NCBI RefSeq assembly: GCF_029338575.1
Contig: NZ_CP119992.1
Coordinates: forward strand, 186,001-250,000
Direction: 5' to 3'
DNA length: 64,000 nt
Source: Halomarina halobia
GTDB taxonomy: Archaea > Halobacteriota > Halobacteria > Halobacteriales > Haloarculaceae
The position numbers and the translations under genes are program-made. Below the pieces are notes generated by a model. It was not told the origin of the DNA. It saw only the letters and a list, made by a program, of their open reading frames with translations, and searched no databases. Shown here piece after piece: positions 38,309 to 46,986 of the stretch (the first letter of the stretch is position 1; each line of letters starts with the position of its first letter).

Positions 38309-38653
38309 TCACTCCTCTCCGGAGAGCCGCTCCCGGCGCTGCTCGTACTCCTCGTCGGTCAGTTCGCCGCGCGCGTAGGCCCGGCGGAGTTCCTCCATGG
38401 CACCGTCGCCGCCCCCCGTCGCCGTGCGGTAGAACAGGTAGCCGAGGCCGACCAGGAGCAGGACGAACGCGATCTGCATGACGGCCGAGACGGCGACCAT
38501 CCAGCCGGGCGCGCGTCCGGCTCCCCACCCGATCATCGGCATGCCGAAGCCCATCATTCCAAATCCCATGACCAGGGCGGGAAGCAGGATCAGCGCCCCT
38601 AGCGCGAGGAGTGCGAGCGTGGCGATCCTCTCGGTGTCGTACGTCGTTGTCAC
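38309..38653 (-). CDS. SHOCT-domain membrane protein
   Basis: The 114-residue protein has two hydrophobic segments (about 10-35 and 45-78) and a C-terminal SHOCT domain: AMEELRRAYARGELTDEEYE (about 86-105). SHOCT domains are short and of unknown function, often at C-termini. The start is GTG at 38653, with a good Shine-Dalgarno GGAGGTG 8 bases upstream (38661-38667 on the plus strand). Confidence 0.8.
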   Translation of the reverse strand: MTTTYDTERIATLALLALGALILLPALVMGFGMMGFGMPMIGWGAGRAPGWMVAVSAVMQIAFVLLLVGLGYLFYRTATGGGDGAMEELRRAYARGELTDEEYEQRRERLSGEE

Positions 38654-38872
38654 GGTCTCTCACCTCCGTTGGCGGTCGGCCGGGATGTCGATGGCGTCCG
38701 ACCGCCGACACACCTAGCTAGTGGTGCGCACAGCTTAACCCCGTTACCCCTTCGATACAACGGTATTCGCCCCCGGGAGCCTTCGATACCACCGCCGAAG
38801 CCCGGGTATCGGTTCGGACCGTCGCGCGACGAAAGTGACAGCTTTTTACGTCGGTGTGGGGTAACAATCACC

Positions 38873-39031
38873 ATGAGTGTCTTCGTCGTCTGTGAGAACT
38901 GTGGACGTGGCGAGGCGTTCGCCGACGAACACGAGGCGCGGGCCGAGGGGTGGGTGAAACTGCGCATCGACGGCGTCGTCGGCCCGGCGAACCAGTCGGA
39001 GTGGAGCGGTCGCTGTCCCGACTGCGCCTAG
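38873..39031 (+). CDS. small zinc-finger-like protein (52 aa)
   Basis: The 52-residue protein has CENC near the N-terminus (residues 8-11) and CPDC at the end (48-51), a zinc-ribbon arrangement. The start is supported by a TATA-like GCTTTTTACG (38841-38850) 27 bases upstream, giving a leaderless transcript. Its stop overlaps the convergent DUF7344-like gene by 4 bases. Function unknown. Confidence 0.7.
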   Translation: MSVFVVCENCGRGEAFADEHEARAEGWVKLRIDGVVGPANQSEWSGRCPDCA

Positions 39032-39390
39032 CGGTCGGCGGTGGCGGCCAGGAGCGCCGCGAACTCGTCCAGTCGCTCGGTCGGACGGGCGATCCGCGCC
39101 ACCGGATCGTACTCGATCGCGCCCGCGTCCGCCAGTTTCGGGAGGTGGACGTGGTGGAGTCGGATCCGTCGCCGGTCTGTCGAGTCGCTCCCGCCGACGG
39201 CGGCGGCCAGGTCGTCGAGCGTCATTCCCTCTCCGTGCTCTCTCTCGCCGAGCGCAGCGACGACGGCGCGCCGCTGGGCGTCGCCGAGGAGCGAGAGGCA
39301 CCGATCGCGGCGCGATCCGTCGGGGCCGAGGTTCGGGTACTGTTCCGCGAGCCGTCCACCGTTACATTGTCCGCGTCCGATATTGTTCAC
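39028..39390 (-). CDS. DUF7344-like HTH regulator (120 aa)
   Basis: The protein shows the DUF7344-like HTH pattern: LSLLGDAQRRAVVAALGERE and IRLHHVHLPKLADAGAIEYD (about 77-96), where HVHLPKL is the family hallmark. Its N-terminal 20 residues are Gly/Asn-rich. It is the second such regulator in the window and, unlike the one at 33564, has no HalOD1 neighbour. Target unknown. Confidence 0.75.
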   Translation of the reverse strand: MNNIGRGQCNGGRLAEQYPNLGPDGSRRDRCLSLLGDAQRRAVVAALGEREHGEGMTLDDLAAAVGGSDSTDRRRIRLHHVHLPKLADAGAIEYDPVARIARPTERLDEFAALLAATADR

Positions 39391-39491
39391 GTGTCGTCAC
39401 CTTCGGTGTATCTGACCTATCCAGACCGACCACTATCAGTCTTATTGCCAACTCATCGACACGTGTATGTCCGGGGAACGCACCCCGGCGA

Positions 39492-39887
39492 TCACTCGCC
39501 TTCGACGCCCGTCACGCGGTATCCGAGGGCCTCGACGTCGCCGACGATGGCGTCCTGGTCCGCGTTCGCCTCGTAGTAGAACACCACGTCGAAGGTTCCC
39601 TCGCGGAGGAGCTGCTGGCACTCCCAGACGAACTCGTCCTCGGCGATCGTGAGCCCCTGGTGCTGGTTCAGCCCGAAGCGGGAGTCGTCGTTGCCGGAGT
39701 AGACGTACCAGTCGCCCTTGTCGGCGTGCCCGGCGATGACCTCCCCGACCTCCAGCGTGGTCTCGTGGAGCCGCGACTCGTCCTCGCTCGTCAGGTCCGT
39801 GTGGAGGACGAGCCCGTTGAGCTCGATGTCGCCCGGTTCGAGGAGCGCCTTGGTCCGCCTGTAGAGGTCGTCGTCGAGAGCGTCCAT
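39492..39887 (-). CDS. DUF5778-like haloarchaeal protein
   Basis: The 131-residue soluble protein begins MDALDDDLYRRTKALLEPGD and contains YVYSGNDDSRFGLNQHQGLT and VFYYEANADQDAIVGDVEA. From memory it belongs to the haloarchaeal family DUF5778; the number was not checked. I used ATG 39887, as the upstream extension to 39923 is not like the family start. Acidic, mostly beta; function unknown. Confidence 0.75.
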   Translation of the reverse strand: MDALDDDLYRRTKALLEPGDIELNGLVLHTDLTSEDESRLHETTLEVGEVIAGHADKGDWYVYSGNDDSRFGLNQHQGLTIAEDEFVWECQQLLREGTFDVVFYYEANADQDAIVGDVEALGYRVTGVEGE

Positions 39888-40031
39888 GCTGGGACGCTCG
39901 CCGCCGAGGGGCTTACGCGTCACGGTCGCGCCCGCTCGAACCGAACGGTCTTCGGCCGGGGGACGCCGTTATCCCCCGGCCCGAGTGTAAAACGCCGTCG
40001 CTTCCCGTCGTTTCACCGTGGGTCGTTTCGT

Positions 40032-40226
40032 CTACAGCCGCTTCAGGTTCTTCGCGCGCGGGCCCTTGTCGGCTTGCACGATGTCGAATTCCACCTCCTG
40101 ACCCTCTTCGAGGTCCGGTCCGCCGACGTCCTCCATGTGGAAGAACACGTCCTCGTCGGATTCGTCGGTCGTGATGAAGCCGTAGCCGCCCGTTTCGTTG
40201 AAGAAGTCAACCGTACCGGTCGCCAT
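40032..40226 (-). CDS. cspA: cold-shock-domain protein
   Basis: The 64-residue protein is a single cold-shock (OB-fold) domain with RNP1 GGYGFITT (about 13-20) and RNP2 VFFHMED (about 27-33). It binds single-stranded RNA/DNA and acts in RNA chaperoning. A TATA-like element at 40249-40259 (read on the minus strand) supports a leaderless start. Divergent to the cis-prenyltransferase at 40320. Confidence 0.93.
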   Translation of the reverse strand: MATGTVDFFNETGGYGFITTDESDEDVFFHMEDVGGPDLEEGQEVEFDIVQADKGPRAKNLKRL

Positions 40227-40319
40227 TGCACTTCCCCCTTATCGCCACCGTAGTAAAAGGCTACGGCCCGTCGTTCGACGTCAAAAGACTCATACCTCCC
40301 CCAGAGAATCATCACACGC

Positions 40320-41237
40320 ATGATTCGGCGGGTCAGGCGAGCGATACACGGGCTCTACGAGCGACTCCTCGAACGCGAACTCTCGGGGGTGCCGACGCAC
40401 GTCGCCGTCATCCAGGACGGCAACCGCCGCTACGCGGACCGCCGCGGGCAGGGAACCGCCGCGGGCCACCGCGCCGGGGCCGAGACGACCGAGGCGATGC
40501 TCGACTGGTGTGCCGAACTCGGCATCGAGGAGCTCACGCTCTACGCCTTCTCGACGGAGAACTTCGACCGCCCGCCCGCCGAACGAGCCGAACTGTTCGA
40601 CCTCATCGAGGAGAAGCTCTACCAGTTCGCCGACGACGAGAAGGTCCACGAGGAGCGGGTGCGCATCCGCGCCATCGGACAGCTCCACCGGCTGCCAGAG
40701 CGCGTCCGCACCGCCATCGACTACGCCGAGGCGCAGACGGAGGGCTACGACAGCCAGTATCTCAACGTGGCGCTCGGCTACGGCGGTCGCGCCGAGCTGC
40801 TCGCCGCCGCCCGGGACATCGCGGCGGACGTGGAGCGCGGCGACGTGTCGAGCGACGCGATCGACGTCGCGACGGTCGAGGAGCGCCTCTCCGAGCGGCC
40901 CGCACGGGCCGTCGATCTCATCATTCGCACCGGCGGCGACGAGCGTACCAGCAACTTCCTCCCCTGGCACGCGAACGGCAACGAGGCCGCGGTGTTCTTC
41001 TGTGCGCCCTACTGGCCCGAGTTCTCCCGCGTCGACTTCCTCCGGGCGGTCCGCACCTACCAGTCGCGCCGCGAGTCCTGGCAGCGCACGCGCGCGGAGC
41101 GCGCCGTCGCCCTGCTCAAGGCCGTCGGCGCGGACGAGCGCCAGCGCCTCCTCGGCCGACTGCGGAGCCAGAACGCCGACATCGACCTCTCCGACGAGCG
41201 CGTCGAGGAGGTCGAGATCGAACTCGCGGCGGACTGA
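40320..41237 (+). CDS. uppS: cis-prenyltransferase (undecaprenyl-diphosphate-synthase type)
   Basis: The 305-residue protein elongates allylic diphosphates with isopentenyl diphosphate to make the polyprenyl carrier for N-glycosylation and surface glycans. It has the catalytic Asp in VAVIQDGNRRYADRRG (about 28-43), YAFSTENFDRP, and the substrate motif IIRTGGDERTSNFLPWH (about 202-218). A TATA-like element near 40285-40296 supports the start. A second, motif-poor paralogue lies at 42836-43444. Confidence 0.95.
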   Translation: MIRRVRRAIHGLYERLLERELSGVPTHVAVIQDGNRRYADRRGQGTAAGHRAGAETTEAMLDWCAELGIEELTLYAFSTENFDRPPAERAELFDLIEEKLYQFADDEKVHEERVRIRAIGQLHRLPERVRTAIDYAEAQTEGYDSQYLNVALGYGGRAELLAAARDIAADVERGDVSSDAIDVATVEERLSERPARAVDLIIRTGGDERTSNFLPWHANGNEAAVFFCAPYWPEFSRVDFLRAVRTYQSRRESWQRTRAERAVALLKAVGADERQRLLGRLRSQNADIDLSDERVEEVEIELAAD

Positions 41238-41243
41238 GCCGGC

Positions 41244-42254
41244 CTACCGTCGACTCAGGAATCGCCTCGCCTGTGCGTCCCCTCCCTCCATCAGGTCGCG
41301 GAGGAACGACGGCCTCCGGTCGAGTTTCGACGCCGTCGGGAGGCGCTCTTCGAGCGCGATCCACCGGATCTCGATCGGCTTGTACTCCCCGCGGAGCTTC
41401 GGCGGATCGGCCCGGAGCCACTCGTTCACCTGCTCGATGAAGGCTACCTCCTGTTCCAGCGAGAGGTTCCCGGCGAGCTCGTTCCTGCGGTCGGCGATCT
41501 CCTCGAGCGAGGTCGGTTCACCCCGCCGCTCCTTCGGGTTGATCCGGACGATCCAGATCTCGTCGGGCTTCTCCTCGGCGACGTTCGGAACGTCGAGGAA
41601 CTCCCTGATCGGCGGGTTCTGCGAGAAGAGGCCGTCCCAGTGGAGGTCGCCGTCGTACACGTCCGGATCGAGGTGCGGGGCCGTCCGCTCGAGTCGAACC
41701 GCCTCGAACAGGCTCGGCACCGCGGCGGAGGCGAGCACCGCGTCGGCCGTGATCCCCTCGTTGACGATCGTCTTGAACTCGCCGTCGTTGACGTCGACCG
41801 TCCCGATCAGCAGGGTCGGGGACGTCGCGTCGACGAGCGCCGGGAGTCGGTCGAACCGAACGTGCGCCTCGAGCACGTCGCGGAGCCGGCCCCGGCCGAT
41901 CGCCGCGGTCGGGGCGTGGTAGGGGCTGAACTGCGGGATCGGGAGCCCGCTCTCGAGCGCGCGCGAGGTCCAGACGAGCAGCGCGTTCGCCGTCCGTTCC
42001 GGGACGCCGTCGGCGGCGAGGTCGTCCCAGATCGATTCGAGCAGTTCGGCCGCCCGCCCCTCGCCGCCCGTCAGCAGGCCGTACCACGCCGCGAGCGCGC
42101 AGATCGCGCCGCCGGACGTCCCGCTCAGCCCGACGATCTCCACGTCCGACGGCCGCTCGCGGAGGAGTCGCCGGAGGACGCCCGCGGTAAACGCGGTGTG
42201 GCTCCCGCCGCCCTGACACGCGATCGCGACCTTCGTCGGATCGTCGTCGCTCAT
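41244..42254 (-). CDS. patatin-like phospholipase
   Basis: The 336-residue protein has the patatin elements: oxyanion/N-terminal ACQGGGSHTAFTAGVLRRLL (about 11-30), the nucleophile Ser in GLSGTSGGAICALAAW (about 43-58), and the Asp of DGDLHWDGLFSQNPP (about 200-214). It hydrolyses acyl esters, though archaeal lipids are ether-linked, so its substrate is probably not a membrane glycerolipid of this cell. It sits between the two cis-prenyltransferase genes on the opposite strand to uppS. Confidence 0.88.
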   Translation of the reverse strand: MSDDDPTKVAIACQGGGSHTAFTAGVLRRLLRERPSDVEIVGLSGTSGGAICALAAWYGLLTGGEGRAAELLESIWDDLAADGVPERTANALLVWTSRALESGLPIPQFSPYHAPTAAIGRGRLRDVLEAHVRFDRLPALVDATSPTLLIGTVDVNDGEFKTIVNEGITADAVLASAAVPSLFEAVRLERTAPHLDPDVYDGDLHWDGLFSQNPPIREFLDVPNVAEEKPDEIWIVRINPKERRGEPTSLEEIADRRNELAGNLSLEQEVAFIEQVNEWLRADPPKLRGEYKPIEIRWIALEERLPTASKLDRRPSFLRDLMEGGDAQARRFLSRR

Positions 42255-42392
42255 CAGTTCCGGCCTCCACTCCCTTCGCCGGCGTCCGGCACCGCTCCGA
42301 ATCGGAGGAACTGGCCGGGAACTCGTATCGCGGGGCGCTCCGTCTCGTGCGTCATACTTACTCCATCCGCGCCGCTCGTCATGTCACTAGGG

Positions 42393-42427
42393 GCCGAGAA
42401 CCGGGCCGGGGTAGGAGCCGAGAACCG
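42393..42427. repeat. short direct repeat
   Basis: The 11-mer GCCGAGAACCG occurs at 42393-42403 and 42417-42427 with a 13-base spacer. It lies upstream of the patatin gene and may be a small regulator site or chance. Confidence 0.4.
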
Positions 42428-42487
42428 ATCCGGGGGTGGAACCGTCGTTCGCCGGACGTCGGGGCCGGTGGGGTGACGACTCGGCTC

Positions 42488-42700
42488 TCACCTCCGTCCG
42501 CGATCGCTCACCCTCCCGACGAGTTCCTCGCGGTTCGAGACGGCGTAGTACACGAGCCACGAGGCGAGCAGGGCCAGCGGGACGGCGGCGTACTGATCGA
42601 GGCTGGAGGTCACGGCGATGTAGAAGACGAGCGGAAACGTCAGCAGTGCGAGTAGCTGCGGGGCGATGCGGCCGAGGGGTACGTCGACGTGGGCGTCCAT
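42488..42700 (-). CDS. small membrane protein (70 aa)
   Basis: The 70-residue protein has two hydrophobic segments (about 13-33 and 40-53) with charged ends (SNREELVGRVSDRGRR). It lies beside the second cis-prenyltransferase on the same strand, 135 bases away. It may be a membrane partner of that enzyme family, but nothing shows this. No known motif. Confidence 0.6.
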   Translation of the reverse strand: MDAHVDVPLGRIAPQLLALLTFPLVFYIAVTSSLDQYAAVPLALLASWLVYYAVSNREELVGRVSDRGRR

Positions 42701-42835
42701 GGCTCACAGTCTGCGACGAATGATCATGATCCTTCTGCTCGCCCTTCCGAGTTGACATTTCCCGACGTTCGGACGCTTCGCTGGCGCCCATCGACCGAAC
42801 TTCCGTCGCTCGCTCCGCTCGTGCCGGAGTTTGGC

Positions 42836-43444
42836 TTACCGGCCAAACCGCCGCTGTCTGTCCTGGTAATCGCGCACCGCGCGGAGGAAGTCCCGCTTCC
42901 GGAAGTCCCGCCAATTGACGTCGGTGAAGTAGAGCTCGGAGTAGACCGACTGCCAGATCATGAAGTCCGAGAGGCGCTCCGCGCCCGTCTTGATGACCAG
43001 GTCGGGCGCGGTCGGGAAGACGAGGCCGGCCTCGATGTGCTCCTCCGCGACGTCCTCGCTCGACAGCTCGCCGCGCTCGACCGCCCGGGAGACGTCGCGG
43101 ACGGCGTTCGTGAACTCCGCGCGCCCGCCGAGGCCGATGCTCACCTGGATCGGGGCGTCGGCGCGCTCGCCGTCGTCGGGGCCGCGCACGGCCAGCGGGC
43201 GGGGCGCGTCGAGGCGCTCGAGCGACCCGCGGAGCGTCGGGACGGCCGCCTCGTCGAGCACCGAGACGTACACCATCACTCGCTCCGCGCCGTAGTCGAA
43301 CGCCCACTCGAGAACCGATTCGAGCGTCGCGTAGGCCCCCGGCTCGAGCAGGTCGCGCTCGGTGATGACGAGGGCGATGGTTCGCGGCGGGTCGGCGGCG
43401 CTCCGACGGGTGCGCGCGGCGAGGTACCGGTCGTAGAGTCCCAC
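42836..43444 (-). CDS. cis-prenyltransferase paralogue lacking the catalytic motif
   Basis: The 202-residue protein aligns with the other cis-prenyltransferase but its first motif reads TIALVITERDLLEPGAYATL (no DGNRR and no catalytic Asp), and the STENF position is VSVLDEAA. It keeps the C-terminal block DLVIKTGAERLSDFMIW and a GLGGRAEF motif. It resembles the non-catalytic partner (NgBR/Nus1-like) of heteromeric cis-prenyltransferases. GTG 43444 is preferred: a TATA-like AGGCTTAGG (43469-43477) lies 27 bases upstream. An upstream frame to 43480 has no support. Confidence 0.72.
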   Translation of the reverse strand: MGLYDRYLAARTRRSAADPPRTIALVITERDLLEPGAYATLESVLEWAFDYGAERVMVYVSVLDEAAVPTLRGSLERLDAPRPLAVRGPDDGERADAPIQVSIGLGGRAEFTNAVRDVSRAVERGELSSEDVAEEHIEAGLVFPTAPDLVIKTGAERLSDFMIWQSVYSELYFTDVNWRDFRKRDFLRAVRDYQDRQRRFGR

Positions 43445-43561
43445 GACACCCCGTCGAGGGCCGACGGACCTAAGCCTCACGGGACGTCACGGCCCTTCGC
43501 CGGACGATGATATTCATCGCTACCCGAGAGGATTAAGTGCGAGTCGGGGGAATCGGAGGGC

Positions 43562-44914
43562 GTGGTTCCTACCGTCCGGCGCGCAGGGGCGTTCGCGGTC
43601 GTCGGGACGCTCTCGTTCGTCGCGCCCGTGCTCGCCGGGCGCATCGACGCCCGGGTCGCGATGGTCGCGGCGACGCTGCCGTTCGTACTCGTCGCGCTCC
43701 TGGCGCTCAGGGCGATCGACCAGGACAGCGCGCTGTTCGAACTGTTCGCCCGCCCGGGCGACTACGAGGAGGGACGCCTCTACGGACTCGCCGGGTTCTC
43801 GCTCGCCGCGGCCGGCCTCGCGCTGCTCGCGCTCCGCTTCGGCATGCCCGTCGCGGTGTACGTCGCGACCGTCCTCCTGCTGGTCGTCGGCGTGCTCGCC
43901 GAGGCGGGCACACGTGAGGTGACGGCGGACGCCTTCGTCGCCACCAGCGCGTTCGCCGCGGGCGCGTTCGGGGCGGGCGTCCTCGGCCAGCTCGCCGTCG
44001 CGATGCTCGACGCCTCGACGTCGTTCGATCCCCCCACGGCGCTGTTCCTCGCCGCGACGGGCGCGCTGCTCGCGGCGCTGCTGCGGTCGATGCTCTTCGA
44101 GCGCGACGACCCGCTCGTGATGCTCACCGTGGGGCTCGTGCTGTGGCTGTTCGCCGACCTCTCGCTCGCGCTCGACCCGACGCAGGTCCTCGTCGGCCTC
44201 GCGATCACCGTCGTCCTGGGGTACGTCTCCTACGCGCTGGAGACCGCCTCCATCACGGGGATGCTCGCGGGCGTCTTCCTCGCCTTCCTCACGGTCATCC
44301 TCGGCAGTTACGGCTGGCTCGCGGTGCTCGTCTCCTTCTTCGGCATCGGCGGGCTCTCGACGAAGTTCCGCTACGAGGAGAAGCGCGAGCGCGGCCTCGC
44401 CGAGGGGGACGACGGCGCTCGCGGGAGCGGGAACGTCCTCGCGAACTCCGCGGTGGCGCTCGCGGCGGTCCTCGGGGCGGCGATGAGTTCGATGGTCGGC
44501 CTCCCGGAGTACGTCTTCTTCTTCGCCTTCTCGGGGGCCGTCGCCGCCGCGATGGGCGACACGCTGTCGAGCGAGATCGGCGGCCTCTACGACGACCCGC
44601 GGCTCATCACGACCCTCGAACCCGTCCGGCCGGGTACCGACGGCGGCGTCACCTGGCAGGGCGTCGCGGCCGGACTCGCCGGCGCGTGCGTCGTCGCGGG
44701 GATCGCCGCCGCCTTCTTCGGCCTCGGGCCGATCCCCGCGCTCGTCATCGTGATCGCCGGGTTCGCCGGGATGACCGTCGACAGCATCCTCGGCGCGACC
44801 GTCGAGAGCGACGCGGGCGTCATCGACAACCAGGGGGTCAACTTCCTCGCGACGCTCGCCGGCGCGCTCGTCTCGGGCGGACTCGCCCTCGCCGTCGGCC
44901 CCGTCGTCCTCTGA
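43562..44914 (+). CDS. DUF92/TMEM19-like membrane protein
   Basis: The 450-residue polytopic protein has about thirteen hydrophobic segments and the DUF92 hallmark GSYGWLAVLVSFFGIGGLST and FSGAVAAAMGDTLSSEIGG. Members in plants include a phytyl-phosphate kinase (VTE6), so an isoprenoid-phosphate kinase role is plausible here. Its divergent partner is the cis-prenyltransferase paralogue, which supports polyprenyl metabolism. GTG 43562 has a TATA-like AGGATTAAG 27 bases upstream, giving a leaderless start. Confidence 0.8.
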   Translation: MVPTVRRAGAFAVVGTLSFVAPVLAGRIDARVAMVAATLPFVLVALLALRAIDQDSALFELFARPGDYEEGRLYGLAGFSLAAAGLALLALRFGMPVAVYVATVLLLVVGVLAEAGTREVTADAFVATSAFAAGAFGAGVLGQLAVAMLDASTSFDPPTALFLAATGALLAALLRSMLFERDDPLVMLTVGLVLWLFADLSLALDPTQVLVGLAITVVLGYVSYALETASITGMLAGVFLAFLTVILGSYGWLAVLVSFFGIGGLSTKFRYEEKRERGLAEGDDGARGSGNVLANSAVALAAVLGAAMSSMVGLPEYVFFFAFSGAVAAAMGDTLSSEIGGLYDDPRLITTLEPVRPGTDGGVTWQGVAAGLAGACVVAGIAAAFFGLGPIPALVIVIAGFAGMTVDSILGATVESDAGVIDNQGVNFLATLAGALVSGGLALAVGPVVL

Positions 44915-44952
44915 TCCGAAGCCACGACAACCACGACCAACCACGACCAATC

Positions 44953-45426
44953 ATGACTGACGTCACCGTACGCGGGGCGACGCCGGCCGACCGCGACCGC
45001 CTCCGGGCCATCCAGCGCGCCTCGCTCGCCGAACCGCAGCCGGAACTGCTCGACCTCGGCCTGGAGGGGATCGCCACCTGTCTCGTAGCCGAGGTGCCCG
45101 GGGCCGGTCCCGCGGGCTACGCGCTGGTCGTCCCGGGCGAGCGGTGGTACGTCGCGGAGCTCGCGGTCGCGTCCGCCCATCGCCGCGAGGGGATCGGAGC
45201 GCGCCTGCTCGAGGCGGTCCGTACCCGCGCGGACGAGGCTGGCGCGGCGGTCACCCTCACGGCCCGCGTCGACGACGAGCGCGCGCGGGCCTTCTACGAG
45301 GCGGCCGGGTTCGTCGTCGAGGAGCGCCTCCCCGACTACTACGACGCGCCCGACGCCGACGGACCGCGCGACGGACTCCGGTTCGTCCGCTCCGGGGACC
45401 GGGGGAGCGGTAGGACCTCCGACTGA
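44953..45426 (+). CDS. GNAT N-acetyltransferase
   Basis: The 157-residue protein has the RimI-like acetyl-CoA motif VASAHRREGIGARLLEAVRT (about 74-93) and the end motif DERARAFYEAAGFVVEERLP. It acetylates an unknown protein or small molecule. It follows DUF92 on the same strand after a short spacer with ACCACGACCAA-like repeats. No direct promoter was seen. Confidence 0.85.
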   Translation: MTDVTVRGATPADRDRLRAIQRASLAEPQPELLDLGLEGIATCLVAEVPGAGPAGYALVVPGERWYVAELAVASAHRREGIGARLLEAVRTRADEAGAAVTLTARVDDERARAFYEAAGFVVEERLPDYYDAPDADGPRDGLRFVRSGDRGSGRTSD

Positions 45427-45436
45427 CGCCCGGCCG

Positions 45437-46816
45437 CTACTCGCGCGGTTCGAGTTGATCTGCGGTCCGAACGCGGACGCCGGTCGGCTGTTTCACGAAC
45501 TGCGCGGTCCCGCGACAGACCACCTGGTCGACGCCGCGCTGGGCGCAGACGTCGAGCACGCGCTGGGTCAGTTCGGCGTCGAGGACGACGGCCTCAGGGA
45601 CCGTCTCGGCGTCCTTCACGCGGTCGAACGCCTCCTCGGCGGGCCCCTCGTCGAGCGTCTCGAACTCCGCGGTGAGCAGGCGGACCGCGCCCGTCTCCCC
45701 CCCGATGACCTCTCTCGCGTGTCCCCGGAGGGTCTCCGGCTCCGCCGACGCGCGCTCGACCTCGGGTGTCGGCTCCTCGACCGGTTCCTCGACCGCTTCG
45801 GCTCGCGCGCCGGCGGCATCGGACCCAGCGTCGCTTCCGTCGACGGGTTCCGTCGCGGGGACGGGCTCCGCGTCCGCGGTCGCCTCGCCCTCGTCGGCGG
45901 GTTCGTCGTCGGCGAGTTCGTCGACGGTCGGGGCGGGGGCGGGCGTCGCCTCCGGCGGTGCCGGCCGGGCGCTCCCGTCGGTCGCGGCGACGGCGTCGCG
46001 CGGCGTGCTCGCGTCCTTGACGGCGTCGTAGGGGACCTTCTCGCGGAGCGCGCGCATCACCTCGCTCCGGTCCAGGTCCTCGACGCTCCGTCCGGCGGGC
46101 GCGATGGCGACGTAGTCGACGTCCCCGACCTGCGCGAGTTCCTTCAGGATGAGGTCGCCCCCGCGGTCGCCGTCGAGGAAGGCGGTGACGGTGCGGCCCG
46201 TCGTCAGTTCAGCGACGGCGTCCGGGACGTTGGTCCCCTCGACGGCGACGGCGTTCTTGATGCCGTAGCGGAGCAGCGTCAGGACGTCAGCGCGCCCCTC
46301 GACGACGATGATGGCGTCGCTGTCGGCGACGCGCGGACCGGCGGGAAGCCCGTCGTAGGTGGTGATGTCCTCGACGCGGATGGAGCGGCGGACCTCCTCG
46401 ACGAGCTCCTCGCTGGTGAGCATCGAGCCGTCGAAGGCCTCCCCGAGTAGTTCCTTGGCGCGGTCGACGATGGTCCGGCGCTTCGCGGCGCGGACGTCCT
46501 CGATGCGCTCGACCTCCAGGGAGGCGCGACAGGGGCCGACGCGCTCGATGGTCTCGAGGGAGGCGGCGAGGATGGCCGTCTCCACCTGATCGAGGCCGCT
46601 GGCGATGGTGACGGTGCCGAACGACTGGCCGTTTCGGGAGTCGATCTGGACGTCTATCCGACCGACCTTCGAGGAGTCCTGCAGGTCGCGGAGGTCGAGT
46701 TCGTCGCCGAGGAGCCCTTCGGTCTGCCCGAAGATGGCCCCCACGACGTCACTGCGCTCGACCACCCCGTCCGCAGTGATGTTCGTGTGAATGAGGTATT
46801 TCGCGGTGTCGTGCAT
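45437..46816 (-). CDS. dnaG: archaeal DnaG-type primase-like protein
   Basis: The 459-residue protein has the archaeal DnaG N-terminal domain (KYLIHTNITADGVVERSDV), the TOPRIM domain with DAIIVVEGRADVLTLLRYG (about 170-188) and the metal-binding FLDGDRGGDLI, and a long acidic Ala/Glu/Pro-rich linker (about 270-370) before a conserved C-terminal domain. Archaeal DnaG works with the RNA exosome and has primase-like activity. Start ATG 46816; upstream in-frame Met-His extension to 46951 is not coding. Leader hairpins lie at 46840-46906. Confidence 0.95.
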   Translation of the reverse strand: MHDTAKYLIHTNITADGVVERSDVVGAIFGQTEGLLGDELDLRDLQDSSKVGRIDVQIDSRNGQSFGTVTIASGLDQVETAILAASLETIERVGPCRASLEVERIEDVRAAKRRTIVDRAKELLGEAFDGSMLTSEELVEEVRRSIRVEDITTYDGLPAGPRVADSDAIIVVEGRADVLTLLRYGIKNAVAVEGTNVPDAVAELTTGRTVTAFLDGDRGGDLILKELAQVGDVDYVAIAPAGRSVEDLDRSEVMRALREKVPYDAVKDASTPRDAVAATDGSARPAPPEATPAPAPTVDELADDEPADEGEATADAEPVPATEPVDGSDAGSDAAGARAEAVEEPVEEPTPEVERASAEPETLRGHAREVIGGETGAVRLLTAEFETLDEGPAEEAFDRVKDAETVPEAVVLDAELTQRVLDVCAQRGVDQVVCRGTAQFVKQPTGVRVRTADQLEPRE

Positions 46817-46839
46817 GTGATGGGTGTGATGGTGATGAC

Positions 46840-46906
46840 GCGCGACCCGACGGTCGCGCTCGCGGGACGGGAGGTCCCGCACGGTTGTCCATGCCCACGA
46901 GCATGG
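46840..46906 (-). promoter_or_regulatory. three consecutive hairpins in the dnaG leader
   Basis: Perfect inverted repeats occur at 46840-46859 (8-base arms GCGCGACC/GGTCGCGC), 46862-46880 (7-base arms GCGGGAC/GTCCCGC) and 46889-46906 (6-base arms CCATGC/GCATGG). From the nearer TATA-like element, transcription would start about 46889, so the first two lie in the 73-base leader. They may regulate translation. Confidence 0.6.
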
Positions 46907-46910
46907 TACA

Positions 46911-46942
46911 CATATAAATTGTCGCCGATACCTGTATAAAGG
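46911..46942 (-). promoter_or_regulatory. two TATA-like elements for dnaG
   Basis: On the minus strand AATTTATATG (46911-46920) and CCTTTATACAGG (46931-46942) are two TATA-like elements. They would give starts near 46889 and 46911. Such double promoters can give growth-phase control. Confidence 0.6.
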
Positions 46943-46986
46943 ATGCGACACCGCCGCGCCCGCGCGGTGAGGGCGGAACGCTGGTG

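Noticed and set aside
46817..46951. N-terminal extension of dnaG with a His-rich stretch
   Set aside because: It covers the TATA boxes and hairpins; the conserved DnaG start is MHDTAKYL at 46816.
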